64,000 nucleotides of DNA from Rostratula benghalensis (lineage: Eukaryota; Chordata; Aves; Charadriiformes; Rostratulidae), in NCBI GenBank assembly GCA_013399305.1, contig VXAI01000015.1, positions 1,373,965 to 1,437,964 of the forward strand, read 5' to 3'. The notes under the pieces were generated by a model that searched no databases, was not told where the DNA came from, and worked only from the letters and a program-made list of their open reading frames with translations. The first letter of the stretch is position 1. Each line of letters starts with the position of its first letter. This document shows, one piece after another, positions 62,545 to 64,000 of the stretch. Position numbers and translations under genes: made by a program.

Positions 62545-63935
62545 TTAAAGTCTAGTTACAATCATCACTGAGCAGTTACTCTGCTGTAGGGCTGTCTGTC
62601 TATTTCCACGGTAGTTCAGGCGGTTGAACTCCTCCATGACCTGCAGCATGGTCTTTCCTTTGGTCTCTGGCATCACCAGGAAGACAAAGATAGCCATGGA
62701 CAGACAGTACATCAGGAAAATGATGAAACAGAAACTACCAAGACCATCCTACAGGAGAAGAAAGAGACAAATTGTGTTCATATAAATTGATGTAGATGTC
62801 TTTCGCTTATGATTATGAGTTTCTGGTTCTGTATTTACTAATAAACTTGGCCAGGGACTCAGCTCATGTAAAGCCTGCTTGCTGCCACCTGGGGAATGGC
62901 ACCAAGTGGTAAAATGAACTAATTCTCCTTTCCTGTTTTAAGGAGGAAAGCTCAGCAGAAGTTGAATATCTTTGCTTGACAATTCAGAGAAGTGCTGAGC
63001 TTCAGTGACTCTTCCTTTCTGCTCCATCCCTGTCAGTCAGTGCTAGACTGGAGAAGGTGCATAGCATGTTAGTGCTGTCCCAATCTGCAAAGGCTTTAGG
63101 TTTTCTGCTACGTGCTAGTGCCGTGTGAGATTAATTTAACATTAATGCCAGAGGAGATGCACATACAGGACAAGGCAGGGAAAGGAGGGAGGCTCTGATG
63201 ACATTTGTGTAGAGTTAGCAGCATTTTCTGGTTTTGTTACACTTTCAATAGATATCTGGGTAAAAAGAAAGAGGTCGTCAGAACTGCTATTAGTTTGGGC
63301 TCTGACTTTTCCTTGAAGTGTTGTAAAAAAAGGAAAGCATGCTCAGGGTTCAAAAGAGGTCTAACCTCCTCTGAACTGAAGCAAACCACCTTGCTTTGCT
63401 TACCACAATGAAAGGGAACAGAATTCCAAGGATGAAGAGTTGGATCCAGTTTGTAAAACCATTAAAAACATACGCAGCTGGTCTGTATGACTGAATAAAT
63501 ATCTCTGTGGGCAAGGGGCATAATACTCCAGCTGAAAAAAAAACCAGGAAAAAGGAAGCTTAGAAATTTTGCAAGATGCTTCTCTAGCTCATACTTCATG
63601 TTGCCACATAAGTTAATGGTTTTAACTGACCTTGAAGTATTTGAGGTGCTGCTTGGCTCTTCAGGAGGAAGGCATGTGGGAATGCAATACGAACTGAATT
63701 TTCACCTCCTACCACAGTATGGAGGGGAACATCTATCCCTGCACTGAATCAGGAGTGGGATTCATGCTAACTGTGGAACAGCTATGCCTAGGACCCCTCC
63801 TAAAGGCTGCAGTGAGGAAGGAATGAGTATATAAAACCATTCCAGTAGAAAATACCAACCTGGCCCAATGCCAAAGCTCATGATGAAAATAAAGATGAGT
63901 GCAACAGAGCAGTATGGTACCCAGGAAGAGGAATC
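62545..63935 (-). CDS. SLC2A11L: SLC2A11-like copy D, 3' part (last three exons; 5' part off the right edge)
   Basis: Exons, minus strand: 63860-63935 (76 bp, ending FGIGP, donor GTTGGT), 63404-63531 (128 bp) and 62545-62748 (204 bp, TAA at 62545-62547). These are the counterparts of exons 10-12 of copies A-C, with the same phases. The terminal exon has PETKG, then EEFNRLNYRG, and ends IVTRL. It differs more from A-C than they do from each other: exon 11 reads CPLPTEIF and RPAAYVFNG, closer to canonical GLUTs and to human GLUT11 as I recall it. It may therefore be the ancestral SLC2A11 lineage, with A-C a lineage-specific expansion. 63936-64000 is intron. Confidence 0.88.
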
Positions 63936-64000
63936 CTATGATAGGAAATGAACAGCAAATAAAATCAGAAATTAAAATTTTACTTATCCAGCTCCATTAG

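Noticed and set aside
1..64000. tRNA, rRNA, CRISPR arrays, bacterial-type operons or intact viral genes
   Set aside because: None seen; the window is vertebrate nuclear DNA with spliced genes. The only retroviral trace recognised is the solo LTR.

Overview
The window looks like a piece of a bird nuclear genome. Genes are split by introns with GT-AG ends, two GC-rich CpG-island promoters stand out from an otherwise AT-rich background, and repeats are sparse. The recognisable repeats are a 5'-truncated CR1 LINE tail and a solo LTR of an avian ERVL-like type. The MIF protein reads as a typical avian MIF. Every gene I can support is on the minus strand.

Layout, left to right: (1) 259-4083, the 5' part of DDX51, a nucleolar DEAD-box RNA helicase; its DEAD box and helicase C domain lie off the left edge. 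(2) 5059-7206, MIF, three exons, 115 aa, CpG-island promoter. (3) 10459-15182, a second intact three-exon MIF-like gene, also 115 aa, with a TATA-type promoter, no CpG island and a change in the tautomerase pocket. (4) 17758-63935 and beyond, a tandem array of SLC2A11-like (GLUT11-family) sugar transporter genes. Copies A (17758-26868), B (31526-41634) and C (49574-58794) are complete. Each has 12 coding exons of identical lengths (24, 99, 161, 125, 130, 149, 188, 111, 102, 76, 128 and 207 bp) and encodes 499 aa. A decayed copy lies between B and C (43813-47225). A fourth, more divergent copy D enters from the right edge with its last three exons (62545-63935).

MIF next to SLC2A11 matches human 22q11.23. 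DDX51, which is on human 12q24.33, abuts this block here. The array is a birth-and-death family of plasma-membrane hexose/polyol transporters. In pigeons a gene of this family, SLC2A11B, controls iris colour, so this cluster is a candidate pigment locus.

The most interesting signals are the second MIF with altered promoter and active site, a core-promoter-like element 176-183 bp upstream of all three complete transporter start codons, a C-terminal T-x-L (PDZ-ligand-like) ending on every copy, and paralog-specific changes in transporter signature motifs. All exon boundaries were read by eye from splice sites, reading frame and paralog comparison, without alignments or expression data.
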